Shown one piece after another: positions 16,908-24,881 of a stretch of 64,000 nt of DNA (its first letter is position 1; the number at the start of each line of letters is the position of its first letter). The DNA comes from Altererythrobacter ishigakiensis (GTDB lineage Bacteria; Pseudomonadota; Alphaproteobacteria; Sphingomonadales; Sphingomonadaceae). The translations under genes were made by a program, and so were the position numbers. The notes beneath the pieces are model-generated. The model had not been told where the DNA came from, searched no databases, and was given only the letters and a program-made list of their open reading frames with translations. The stretch lies in assembly GCF_001663155.1 (NCBI RefSeq), contig NZ_CP015963.1, positions 1,202,001-1,266,000 on the forward strand, written 5' to 3'.

Positions 16908-17597
16908 ATGACAAATATCGCAAACCCTCTCGCGAACGCATCGCGATCTGGCGCATTGCTTGATCTGGCTGTTGTCCTTGTCGTGTTGGTTGGAGTGAAG
17001 CAGAGCCTGCTTCCTTATACCATTGTGTACGCCGGGCCGGCCTCGACCTTCACTGCGATGTTGGTGGCCACTTTACTGCTTCACCGGCGCGGTTTCGGCT
17101 GGAGCGATCTGGGGCTGCGCTGGCCGGAAAGCTGGCTTAGGACAGCCGGGCTTACTGCAGCGATCTTTGCAGTGTTTCTGATAGTCGCAGGTGGCGGACA
17201 GGCAGTTGTGGGACAGTTTTTTCCGGACATCGGTGCAAGCGGCCGGTTTGATTTCGTCAAAGGCAATCTGGCCGGCTATCTGACCATCATGGCGCTGGTC
17301 TGGACCCACGGTTCATTCTTCGAAGAACTGCTGTTTCGCGCGTTCATTATTACGAAGGGCGAGGCTGCACTGGGTGGAATTCGAGCGGCCAGCCTCACTG
17401 CGGTGGTGCTTGCCGCAATTTTCTTTGGCTATCGGCATTACTATTATCAGGGGATGCATGGCGCGATCGTGACCGGCCTGATCGGATTGCTGTTCGGATT
17501 GATCTATATCTGGATCGGACGCCGTAACATTTTACCGCTGGTGTTTGCGCATGGCATCGCAAACTCGATTGCGCAGACATCGCGCTTTTTAAGCTGA
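16908..17597 (+). CDS. CPBP-family intramembrane metalloprotease
   Basis: A 229-residue multi-span protein of the CPBP (CAAX protease and bacteriocin-processing, Abi) family. Motif 1 EELLFR is near residues 145-150, motif 2 FGYRHYYYQG near 172-181, and motif 3 HGIAN near 218; these hold the metal-binding Glu and His residues. Roughly six hydrophobic segments are visible. Substrates of such proteins are generally unknown. It lies just upstream of ssrA but is unlikely to be linked functionally. Confidence 0.88.
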   Translation: MTNIANPLANASRSGALLDLAVVLVVLVGVKQSLLPYTIVYAGPASTFTAMLVATLLLHRRGFGWSDLGLRWPESWLRTAGLTAAIFAVFLIVAGGGQAVVGQFFPDIGASGRFDFVKGNLAGYLTIMALVWTHGSFFEELLFRAFIITKGEAALGGIRAASLTAVVLAAIFFGYRHYYYQGMHGAIVTGLIGLLFGLIYIWIGRRNILPLVFAHGIANSIAQTSRFLS

Positions 17598-17637
17598 TCA
17601 CTTCCCATTAAGGTGAAAGCGCTTATATGGAAGATGT

Positions 17638-17945
17638 CGGTTTCGGCCGACTATGGCGATAAAGTGCGCTGTGCAATAGGCACAAGGGACCCGGGGGCAG
17701 TACCCGGCGGCTCCACCATAACCCCCTGATTACAGGGGTTTTTGACGGGGCCGAACCAGGATCGACCTGTGTTGAAAGACAGTGTTTTTGCCCGGGCTGA
17801 GTAACCCGTAAAACTGTTCAAAACACACAAGTGCCAATGATAATGAAGCACTCGCTGTTGCAGCGTAATTTTACGGCCTAACGGCCTGAATTTACTAAGC
17901 TAAAGCGCGGTTGGACCCACCGGGCAACAGAAGCGGATTCCGGGG
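17638..17945 (+). ncRNA. ssrA: tmRNA, circularly permuted two-piece (alphaproteobacterial) ssrA
   Basis: The gene rescues stalled ribosomes. The acceptor piece comes first and ends in CCCGGCGGCTCCACCA at 17718. The coding piece starts with GGGGCCGAACC at 17747, whose GGGGCCG pairs with CGGCTCC to close the tRNA-like stem. The peptide-tag frame at 17833-17868 reads ANDNEALAVAA and then TAA, the sphingomonad form of the tag ending AVAA/ALAA. Between the pieces (17719-17746) is a spacer that must be removed from the precursor. The outer ends are approximate: the 5' end is judged from the helix with GTGCGC/GGCAC, and the 3' end from the pseudoknot-like G/C-rich segment. Confidence 0.93.
17723..17743 (+). 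other. Terminator-like hairpin in the ssrA intervening segment
   Basis: CCCCTG, loop ATTA, CAGGGG, then TTTTT, placed exactly between the acceptor and coding pieces of the permuted tmRNA. In form it is an intrinsic terminator with a 6-bp stem and five T's. It may instead be a processing signal for spacer removal. Confidence 0.65.
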
Positions 17946-17949
17946 GCCC

Positions 17950-17985
17950 GGGGGGGCCTAGCAACAGAACCCCCCACCTTTCCTG
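17950..17985 (+). repeat. Covarying hairpin repeat, unit A
   Basis: A run of G (17950-17956), loop CCTAGCAACAGAA, a run of six C (17970-17975), then tail ACCTTTCCTG. It begins right after ssrA and could serve as its 3' structure. The same loop and tail recur about 105 bp downstream with a different but still complementary stem. The 562 bp between 17597 and 18160 hold no protein gene that I can support. Confidence 0.75.
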
Positions 17986-18054
17986 ACGGCTGTGAAATGG
18001 CTGATTTGGTCTACGCCGTGCGGCGGTCCTGCCCACCCCAAAAGACGCACGAAA

Positions 18055-18089
18055 GCGGGGCCTAGCAAAAGAGCCCGCCACCTTTCCTG
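18055..18089 (+). repeat. Covarying hairpin repeat, unit B
   Basis: GCGGG(G), loop CCTAGCAAAAGAG, CCCGC, then CACCTTTCCTG. The stem is changed on both sides relative to unit A, while loop start (CCTAGCA) and tail (CACCTTTCCTG) are unchanged. That pattern points to a structured RNA, perhaps a small RNA whose pyrimidine tail resembles an anti-Shine-Dalgarno stretch. It ends 70 bp before the next gene. Confidence 0.7.
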
Positions 18090-18159
18090 TTACTCATTCG
18101 CCTTGACTGCGATGCCAATATCTGGCGCAAAGATGACGTTACATCGCCGGGAGGGGCAA

Positions 18160-18417
18160 ATGAAGTTTCATCTCAAGTCCGTGGTTATCGCATTGCCAAT
18201 CGTCGCCTTGGCGGCATGTACTGCGCCCGAAGAGGATATGAATGCCGCAGAAGCGGTCGACACAATGGCGGGTGAAGTTGGACAACAGGAAACCTCTGAA
18301 GGCGCATTCGAGGTTTGTGACGAAAACGGTAATCGTTACCCTTCCGAAGATGCGGCAAAGGCAGAAGGGCTTGAAGAAGCGCAGTACGGCGCGACTTACT
18401 GCCAATATTTTGACTAG
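18160..18417 (+). CDS. Small lipoprotein of unknown function
   Basis: An 85-residue product with signal peptide and lipobox LAAC (Cys20), then a short acidic domain with two cysteines (VCDENGNRYPSEDAAKAEG and TYCQYFD) that could form a disulphide in the periplasm. No family is recognised. The ATG at 18160 follows a strong GGGAGGGG ribosome site; the longer upstream frame runs through hairpin unit B and is rejected. It lies 99 bp before the beta-helix lipoprotein and may or may not belong to that operon. Confidence 0.75.
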   Translation: MKFHLKSVVIALPIVALAACTAPEEDMNAAEAVDTMAGEVGQQETSEGAFEVCDENGNRYPSEDAAKAEGLEEAQYGATYCQYFD

Positions 18418-18516
18418 GCTCCAGGATCAGCAGTCTCTTGCCAATTGCCTGGATCTGTACCAGTTTCCATCCGGGTTCGATGGCGCTCGCTGTTGGCTAG
18501 AGCGCGGGGAGAGGAC

Positions 18517-19752
18517 ATGAAAAAGATACTGATAATGATGGCTCTATCGGCTGCGCTTGCTGCTTGTTCCGCGCAGGAATCGGCCGATGAAATGCCGCTC
18601 GGCGATCCGGGCTATGAAGAAGAGCTCATGGCGCAATTGCTCGATGCGCAACCGGGCGACGTCATCACCATTCCTGAAGGCAAGTTTCCAATCACGCGCA
18701 GCCTTAGCCTGACAGTTGATGGCGTGACCATCCGCGGGGCAGGGATGGACAAGTCTATCCTGTCGTTCAAGGGGCAGGTAGCGGGCGCCGAGGGGCTGCT
18801 GGTGACGGCATCCGATTTCACAATCGAAGGCCTGGCGATCGAAGACACGATAGGTGACGCGCTGAAGATCAGCGAAGGCAACAATATCGTGATCCGCGGT
18901 GTGCGCACCGAATGGACCGATGGCTATAAGACTGAAAACGGCGCTTATGGAATCTATCCGGTGCAAACGACCAACGTGCTGATGGAGGACAATGTTGCCA
19001 TCGGCGCGTCCGATGCTGGGATCTATGTCGGCCAGTCCGCTAATGTCATCGTGCGGCGCAATCGTGCCGAGTATAATGTGGCTGGTATCGAGATCGAGAA
19101 CACGGTCGATGCTGACGTTTACGAGAACGTGGCTACCAACAACACTGGTGGTATCCTGGTGTTCAATATGCCTAATTTGCCACAAGTGGGTGAGCGCACG
19201 CGCGTGTTCAACAACACGGTGGTAGACAACAATACTGAGAATTTCGGCCACGAAGGCACGCCTGTGGCGAGTGTGCCAGCTGGCTCTGGCATCGTGATCA
19301 CTTCTAATGACAAGGTTGAAGTCTTCGATAACGAAATCAGAAACAACCAGACAGCCAACATCATCATTTCAAGCGTCTATTCAACCAATTACGCGGGAAT
19401 GAGCGCGCAGCCGAATTACGACGCCTACCCGGAAGGCATCTTCATCTACGGCAATACGCTGGAAGGGGGCGGAGATTCGCCCGACGGTTTAGACTTGAAG
19501 ACTCTCAAGACGCTGATGTTCGGGATTAACGGCAGCTTCCCTGACGTGCTGTGGGACGGATACGTCAATCCTGACAAGCTGGTTGATGGCAAGCTGCCGG
19601 AAGATCAGCGGATCTGCATCGACAATGGCGATGCGGGGATCATCAATGTCGATGGTCCCAATGACTTCGCCAATCCGAATACCGAGGATGCGGACCACAA
19701 ATGCACTCTACCCAAGCTGCCTGCGGTCGAGCTGGAGAGCGCCGACGCATGA
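18517..19752 (+). CDS. Parallel beta-helix repeat lipoprotein (TIGR03805-like)
   Basis: A 411-residue lipoprotein (lipobox LAAC, Cys17) whose body is a right-handed parallel beta-helix: repeated short strands such as NIVIRGVRTEW, NVLMEDNVAIGASDAGIYVG, NVIVRRNRAEYNVAGIEIE and DVYENVATNNTGGILVF, as in NosD and pectate-lyase-like folds. It ends with a Cys-containing domain. It matches in layout the family encoded next to an HNE_0200-type cytochrome, and its TGA overlaps the start of exactly such a gene. Function is unknown; periplasmic polysaccharide binding or cleavage is possible. GAGAGGAC precedes the ATG. Confidence 0.85.
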   Translation: MKKILIMMALSAALAACSAQESADEMPLGDPGYEEELMAQLLDAQPGDVITIPEGKFPITRSLSLTVDGVTIRGAGMDKSILSFKGQVAGAEGLLVTASDFTIEGLAIEDTIGDALKISEGNNIVIRGVRTEWTDGYKTENGAYGIYPVQTTNVLMEDNVAIGASDAGIYVGQSANVIVRRNRAEYNVAGIEIENTVDADVYENVATNNTGGILVFNMPNLPQVGERTRVFNNTVVDNNTENFGHEGTPVASVPAGSGIVITSNDKVEVFDNEIRNNQTANIIISSVYSTNYAGMSAQPNYDAYPEGIFIYGNTLEGGGDSPDGLDLKTLKTLMFGINGSFPDVLWDGYVNPDKLVDGKLPEDQRICIDNGDAGIINVDGPNDFANPNTEDADHKCTLPKLPAVELESADA

Positions 19753-20909
19753 TTCAGTCCATGCGCGTTGTATTGTTCGCGGCTGCGGCTGGCGGAGCGT
19801 TGGCGCTGTCTGCATGCGGAGAGATCACGCAGAGTGCGCCGGAAGTGGCGACATCGACAGTGCCGGTTTTCCACGCCGAGGGGCGACCTGAGAAGTTGAG
19901 CGAGTGGAACTTGCTGCGGGTTGCGAATGGCGGTCTCGCACTAAACGACCGCGTAACACCCTATGATCTCAATTCCGCGCTGTTTACCGATTACGCGCAT
20001 AAGCTGCGCACCGTCTGGCTACCCGTTGGCGAAGCGGCGAAGTACGATGGCGAAGAGACGTTTGACTTCCCTGTCGGGACCGTCATCTCGAAAACATTCT
20101 ACTATCCGCGAAATGGTGATGCCGTGCTGTTGGCTGAAGACACAACGGCAGAGCGCTTGAACGCCGGTTTTGCGCTTAGCGATGTTCGGCTGATTGAGAC
20201 GCGGCTGCTGATCCACCGTGAAGAGGGTTGGGTGGCTTTGCCCTATGTCTGGAATGCGGAGCAAACCGACGCCGTCCTGAAACGCACAGGCGACGCTCAG
20301 CAGTTAACGTTGCTAAACGACGACGGCGCGTCGCAGGATTTCACCTACATCGTGCCCAATGCAAACCAATGCGCCGGGTGTCACGCGACCAATGCGACGA
20401 CGCGCGAAGTCATGCCGATTGGTCCGAAGGCGCGGCACCTAAATCGCGAGTTTGCTTATGCTGATGGTGAGGCCAACCAGCTGGAGCAGTGGAACAAGCT
20501 GGGCCTGCTAACCGGTGCGCCTGAGGCTAGCGAAGCCCCGCGCAATGCGGTGTGGAACGATGCTAGCTTGAGCGTCGAAACCCGCGCGCGGGCCTATCTC
20601 GATATCAACTGCGCGCATTGCCACAACCGTGTAGGCCCTGCCGATACGTCCGGCTTGCTGTTGGAACACAATGCGCCTGTCGGGCCATCGCTGGGGCTGT
20701 GCAAGCCGCCTATCGCGGCAGGCAAAGGCACTGGCGGACGAGTGTTCGGCATTGTGCCGGGCAAGGCCGATCAATCGATTTTCACCTACCGGATGGAGTC
20801 AACCGATCCTTCGATCATGATGCCGGAACTGGGCCGCGCACTCTCGCACGAAGAAGGCACGCGGCTGATCGCGGACTGGATCGCAGCGATGGATGGTAGC
20901 TGCGCTTAA
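19749..20909 (+). CDS. Diheme cytochrome c lipoprotein (HNE_0200/SO2930 family)
   Basis: A 386-residue exported lipoprotein (lipobox LSAC, Cys23) with two haem-attachment motifs, CAGCH near residue 208 and CAHCH near residue 288, plus likely Met ligands near SIMMPELG. It begins at the ATG that overlaps the beta-helix stop (ATGA), so the two proteins are made together. In other bacteria the same pair is recurrent, but I know of no demonstrated role. The haems imply electron transfer in the periplasm, perhaps oxidising something bound by the beta-helix partner; this is inference. Confidence 0.87.
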   Translation: MIQSMRVVLFAAAAGGALALSACGEITQSAPEVATSTVPVFHAEGRPEKLSEWNLLRVANGGLALNDRVTPYDLNSALFTDYAHKLRTVWLPVGEAAKYDGEETFDFPVGTVISKTFYYPRNGDAVLLAEDTTAERLNAGFALSDVRLIETRLLIHREEGWVALPYVWNAEQTDAVLKRTGDAQQLTLLNDDGASQDFTYIVPNANQCAGCHATNATTREVMPIGPKARHLNREFAYADGEANQLEQWNKLGLLTGAPEASEAPRNAVWNDASLSVETRARAYLDINCAHCHNRVGPADTSGLLLEHNAPVGPSLGLCKPPIAAGKGTGGRVFGIVPGKADQSIFTYRMESTDPSIMMPELGRALSHEEGTRLIADWIAAMDGSCA

Positions 20910-20912
20910 ACG

Positions 20913-21167
20913 CTATTCCTGAGCCGCAGCTTCTGCAGCTCTCGCAGCGCGTTTTTCGTCTTCATAGCGGATCGCGTCGAGGATCTTTGCGCCGCCCAGA
21001 AAAACGGCGCCTGCGGTCGCTGCCCACAACAGATATCCGCCGAAGCCGGGATATTCTAAAGTGTAATGAACGCCGCGTGTCATTGCACCAAGCGCCAGCG
21101 CATAGATGATCAGATACGCTTCCCAGCGTGTCTTGATCACAAACAACCGGCCAATCTTGCGCAGCAT
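20913..21167 (-). CDS. Small membrane protein of unknown function
   Basis: An 84-residue protein with a basic start (MLRKIGRLFVIKTRWEAYLI), two hydrophobic segments (about 17-32 and 42-58) and a charged Ala-rich C-terminal helix (YEDEKRAARAAEAAAQE). Positively charged ends suggest both termini are cytoplasmic. No family is recognised. It converges with the diheme cytochrome gene, 3 bp apart, and lies downstream of nothing on its strand within 85 bp. Confidence 0.65.
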   Translation of the reverse strand: MLRKIGRLFVIKTRWEAYLIIYALALGAMTRGVHYTLEYPGFGGYLLWAATAGAVFLGGAKILDAIRYEDEKRAARAAEAAAQE

Positions 21168-21252
21168 GCAGAACCTTTCGTTTCACCAGCGCGAGGCTGC
21201 GACTGGTTAATGAAAGGTTATCCTATGGATAGCGGCTACGCTGTAAAGCGCG

Positions 21253-22506
21253 TTAACCCAATTCGGTAAGATCAAGCGCATCCAGAAGTGCATAACGTGC
21301 CGATCTGACACTGTTTTTCAGTGTGTCACTGCCCAAATCAGCGGGATCGATTTGATCGGGCCAATTTGCCGCAATAACCGACTCGAGCAGATCGGCCTTG
21401 GCTTCATTGAGCATGAAGCGCGGGTTGACCGTTGTCGGGTCGCACACCACTCGCAGCCGCAAACACGCGGGTCCGCCGCCATTGGCCATCGATTGACGCA
21501 CATCGACCGGGATGACTTCGCGGATGGGGCCGTTGCCGGCCATCATAGCCTCGCACCAGCTCCACACCGCTTTGCTCTCGCGGCATTCCTCCGGCACGAT
21601 CAACGCCATTCCGCCGTCTGGCAGAGTGAGCAATTGTGCGTTGAACAGGTAAGTCTTGATCGCTTCGGCAAGGCTCACTGCGCTATCGGGCACTTCCACC
21701 ACTTGCAGCGATGGAAAGGCTGCGCGCATCGCATCGTAGGCGCCTTGGCGATCAGCGAAAGCAAGCTCGTGCGCGAACACCACAGATTCATTGGCGACCG
21801 CCACGACATCATTGTGGAACGCACCAGCCTCAATCGCGGCCGGGTTCTGCTCGATAAAGACGGCGCGTGCGGGATCTAGCCCGTGCAGCCTCGCCACCGC
21901 GCGGCTGGCCTGTTCATGCTGGCGCGCAGGGAATTTGCCGCCCGGGCGCCCATAGACGAACACCTCCACACCCGCTTCGCCATGTTTCTCGCAAAGGCGC
22001 ATATGGTTCGCTGCACCTTCATCACCGAACGTTGGTGGCACGGCGTCATGGACTGTGAAGTGGTTCGCATCGCCAAAGGCAATGTCGAGCTGCGCCTTGG
22101 TATCGGGCCATTCCTGGCCGCGATGGAGCATTGTCACAAGGTTGGCCGGGGTCAGGTGGCATTTGCCGTCGGCTGTATCCGCAGCCGGGCTGATCGTTGC
22201 CGCATTGGCCGTCCACATACTGCTGGCAGACCATGCCGCGGCGAGCAGCGCTCGCTCGGCAGTCTCGTCAACCGCCAGTGACCGGAGCAAGCCATCATTG
22301 GGGCGGGGCAGGGGAAGCAAGAATCCCTGCACACCCAGTCGCGCCAAGTTTCCGCGCATCTTGGCCACACCTTGAAGCGCCGCCGCACGCGGATAAGATG
22401 CGTCGCCCTTGTGGCTCGCGCTGGCGATATTGCCCAGGCTGAGGCCAGCATAATTGTGCGAGGGGCCAACGATCCCGTCAAAATTGATCTCGACGTGATG
22501 GCTCAT
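21253..22506 (-). CDS. astB: N-succinylarginine dihydrolase AstB
   Basis: Second step of the arginine succinyltransferase pathway: N2-succinylarginine to N2-succinylornithine, CO2 and two ammonia. The 417-residue product starts EINFDGIVGPSHNYAG, the family signature, and keeps NPAAIEAGAFHNDVVAV with catalytic His, and GGPACLRLRVV with the nucleophile Cys near the C-terminus. The ATG at 22506 overlaps the astA stop (ATGA). It is the last gene of the hydrolase-astA-astB unit. astC and astD are not in the window. Confidence 0.95.
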   Translation of the reverse strand: MSHHVEINFDGIVGPSHNYAGLSLGNIASASHKGDASYPRAAALQGVAKMRGNLARLGVQGFLLPLPRPNDGLLRSLAVDETAERALLAAAWSASSMWTANAATISPAADTADGKCHLTPANLVTMLHRGQEWPDTKAQLDIAFGDANHFTVHDAVPPTFGDEGAANHMRLCEKHGEAGVEVFVYGRPGGKFPARQHEQASRAVARLHGLDPARAVFIEQNPAAIEAGAFHNDVVAVANESVVFAHELAFADRQGAYDAMRAAFPSLQVVEVPDSAVSLAEAIKTYLFNAQLLTLPDGGMALIVPEECRESKAVWSWCEAMMAGNGPIREVIPVDVRQSMANGGGPACLRLRVVCDPTTVNPRFMLNEAKADLLESVIAANWPDQIDPADLGSDTLKNSVRSARYALLDALDLTELG

Positions 22507-23519
22507 CGCGCCACGCTCCAAACCTTGTCGCCCGCTTTCACGTCCAGCACATCGGCGGCTTGCGCATCGATGGAGATCGTGCCGTCTTCGTTGAGTGCAC
22601 GTGCGCCATAGCAGGCACGGAAGTTACTGAGCTTGCCGGTCGCCAAAATTGCGCGTTCACCCTCGGGCAGATTGATATCGGCGATCTGGCGTTGCTCGCT
22701 CTCTTTCACGCTCTTGATGTCATCGGTGCGTGCGATCATCGTAGGGCCACCGTCGAAGATATCGACATAGCCTTCATACCGTAGCCCTTCGTTTTCCAGC
22801 ATCCGCATGGCTGCACGGCCGGTCGGGTGCGGCACGCCGATCACGTTGCGCGCATCGTCGTTAAGCATCGCGACATAGACCGGGTGCTTGGGCATCAAAT
22901 CGGCGATGAACTGATTGCCGTTGATCGCGTTGAAATAGTCAGCTTCTGCAAAGCCCATGCCGAAAAATCGGCCAGCGACTCCATCCCAAAAGGGTGAGCC
23001 GCCGCGTTCATCAATGATCCCGCGCAATTCGGCCAAGGTGCGCTCTGCAAATCGCGCCCTATGCATGGCGATAAAGAGATAGCGGCTGCGTGCAAGCAGC
23101 AGACCAAGCCCTCCGGCACGCTCATTCGGGTGCAGGAACAGCCCGCCGACTTCGCTTGAGCCCTCTAGATCGGTAACAAGGCTGAGCAACTCTGCCCGGA
23201 CGGTACGGTCCAGTTCTTGCGAGTACTGTGTCAGCGTGTTCAATCGGTATGAGTAGAATGGCCATTGTTGGCCGACTTGCGTCATCAGTTGGCACGTGCC
23301 GCGGATCGCGCCAGTTTGCGCGTTCTCCAGCACCAGCACGAATTGTTCGTCGGCGATTTCGTCTTCATCTCGTGCAAAGGCTTCGCTGGCGCGGTCGAGC
23401 TTTGCGCCCAGAGCGGCACGATCGGGCGGGAGATTGGTAAATCCGCCCCCGGTTAGCTTCGCCATTTCGTATAGCGGCTCAAGGTCATCGGCGCGCGCGG
23501 CGCGCAAGCGGAAAGTCAA
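22503..23519 (-). CDS. astA: Arginine N-succinyltransferase AstA
   Basis: Transfers succinate from succinyl-CoA to arginine, the first step of the AST route that turns arginine into glutamate. The 338-residue protein begins FRLRAARADDLEPLYEMAKL, contains FTNLPPDR, FLHPNERAGGLGLLLARSRYLF and the HPTGRAA region, all typical of AstA (GNAT-like fold). The start is a TTG whose last bases overlap the upstream TGA stop (TTGA); no ATG lies nearby, so TTG is well supported. It sits between the M20 hydrolase and astB with overlaps on both sides. Confidence 0.95.
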   Translation of the reverse strand: MTFRLRAARADDLEPLYEMAKLTGGGFTNLPPDRAALGAKLDRASEAFARDEDEIADEQFVLVLENAQTGAIRGTCQLMTQVGQQWPFYSYRLNTLTQYSQELDRTVRAELLSLVTDLEGSSEVGGLFLHPNERAGGLGLLLARSRYLFIAMHRARFAERTLAELRGIIDERGGSPFWDGVAGRFFGMGFAEADYFNAINGNQFIADLMPKHPVYVAMLNDDARNVIGVPHPTGRAAMRMLENEGLRYEGYVDIFDGGPTMIARTDDIKSVKESEQRQIADINLPEGERAILATGKLSNFRACYGARALNEDGTISIDAQAADVLDVKAGDKVWSVAR

Positions 23520-24730
23520 TGCAATTCTCCGTTCGCAATACGGCTGATCACCAGCGCGCTGAGCGCTGCGCGCTCGACCAGACTTGGCACAATCAGAAAT
23601 TCATCCGGGCTGTGGATCGCCCCTCCGCGCACACCCATAGTATCGACCACGGGGACGCCGCAAGCTGCGATATTGTTGCCATCGCAAACACCGCCGGTTG
23701 ACTGCCATTTGATGGTTTGACCCAGTTCTTCGCCGCACGCTTTGACGAGGTCGAACAGAGCTTGCGCGCGGACATCAACCGGCTTGGGTGGTCGAGTCAC
23801 GCCCCCGTGTCGATGGATGCCTACCTCGTGATCGTTTTCAATTGAAGCTAAGACACCAGCAAGATCTCGGTCGAACCCTTCCATCGCTTCGGTAGACTTG
23901 GGCCGGATGTTGAAGCGCAGCACAGCATGATCGGGCACGACATTGTTAGCTGCGCCTCCTTCCAGCTTGGCCGGATTGATCGTGATATCCTCTCGCTCCA
24001 TGTCCTTGAGGCGCAGGATCAGATCAGCCGCCGCGACAATCGCGTTGCGGCCTTCATGCGGATTGCGGCCAGCATGCGCGCTCTTGCCGGTGAATGTGAT
24101 CGAGTAATTGCCTGTGCCGCCGCGTGCATGCGCCAAAGTGCCATCGGGCAATGCGGCTGGCTCATAGGTCAATGCGGCGAGCTTGCCTTGAGCCAGCTCC
24201 GCAATCAGTGCCGACGACGCGAGCGATCCTGTCTCTTCGTCAGAATTGATCAGAACATCGTAGCCCAGCGATCCAATCGTTCCGCTGGCTTCCGCAGCCA
24301 GCAACGCATGCAGCATGACAGCGATCCCGCCTTTCATGTCCGCGACGCCTGGACCATTCAACGTTTCATCATCAAGCCATGTTTGACCCTGAAAGGCGTG
24401 ATCGGCCGGAAAGACCGTGTCCATATGGCCGGTGAAGAGCAATCGTCGATTGGCCGTGGGGCGTACGCGCAGCACCATGTGCTGGCCATGCGGCTTTTCG
24501 AATTCGTTGCCCGCAGCATCAATCGCGGTCACGGTTGCCGGATCGACCAATTCGACCTCTCCAGGCAAAACGGAGAAAGCATCGGCCAATGCGTCAGCCT
24601 GTTTGGCGAGACCGTCTAGATTAGCAGTACCGGTGTTGGTTGAGCTCCAATCTTGAACCTGCTGAAGCATCACGGCGGCATCGATCTGATGTTTTAGAGC
24701 AGCAGCGGTGGCGGATTGATTTTGTTGCAT
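23516..24730 (-). CDS. M20 metallopeptidase (carboxypeptidase G2-like), candidate succinylglutamate hydrolase
   Basis: A 404-residue zinc hydrolase of family M20, closest in motifs to carboxypeptidase G2: GHMDTVFP near residue 101, GPGVADMKGG, and NSDEETGS supply the metal ligands and the general-base Glu, and a dimerisation domain sits in the middle. It is the first gene of a unit with astA and astB, overlapping astA by 4 bp. G2-type enzymes release glutamate from N-acyl-glutamates, and the AST pathway ends with N-succinylglutamate hydrolysis, so it may stand in for AstE. That role is inference. The ATG at 24730 is preferred to one 31 codons upstream, but its ribosome site is weak. Confidence 0.85.
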   Translation of the reverse strand: MQQNQSATAAALKHQIDAAVMLQQVQDWSSTNTGTANLDGLAKQADALADAFSVLPGEVELVDPATVTAIDAAGNEFEKPHGQHMVLRVRPTANRRLLFTGHMDTVFPADHAFQGQTWLDDETLNGPGVADMKGGIAVMLHALLAAEASGTIGSLGYDVLINSDEETGSLASSALIAELAQGKLAALTYEPAALPDGTLAHARGGTGNYSITFTGKSAHAGRNPHEGRNAIVAAADLILRLKDMEREDITINPAKLEGGAANNVVPDHAVLRFNIRPKSTEAMEGFDRDLAGVLASIENDHEVGIHRHGGVTRPPKPVDVRAQALFDLVKACGEELGQTIKWQSTGGVCDGNNIAACGVPVVDTMGVRGGAIHSPDEFLIVPSLVERAALSALVISRIANGELH

Positions 24731-24881
24731 ATGAAACCGCTCTAGCCGTGCCGTAACGTCAGGCCAAGCCGTGTCTTCGGTTATCGCCAGCGCGCGGTTG
24801 CAATTGGTCTGAGCATTGGCCATAGGCGCGTTCGTCCTCCTCCCCAGGACACGATCACTCTATCGCGTTTATGAGGACCAA

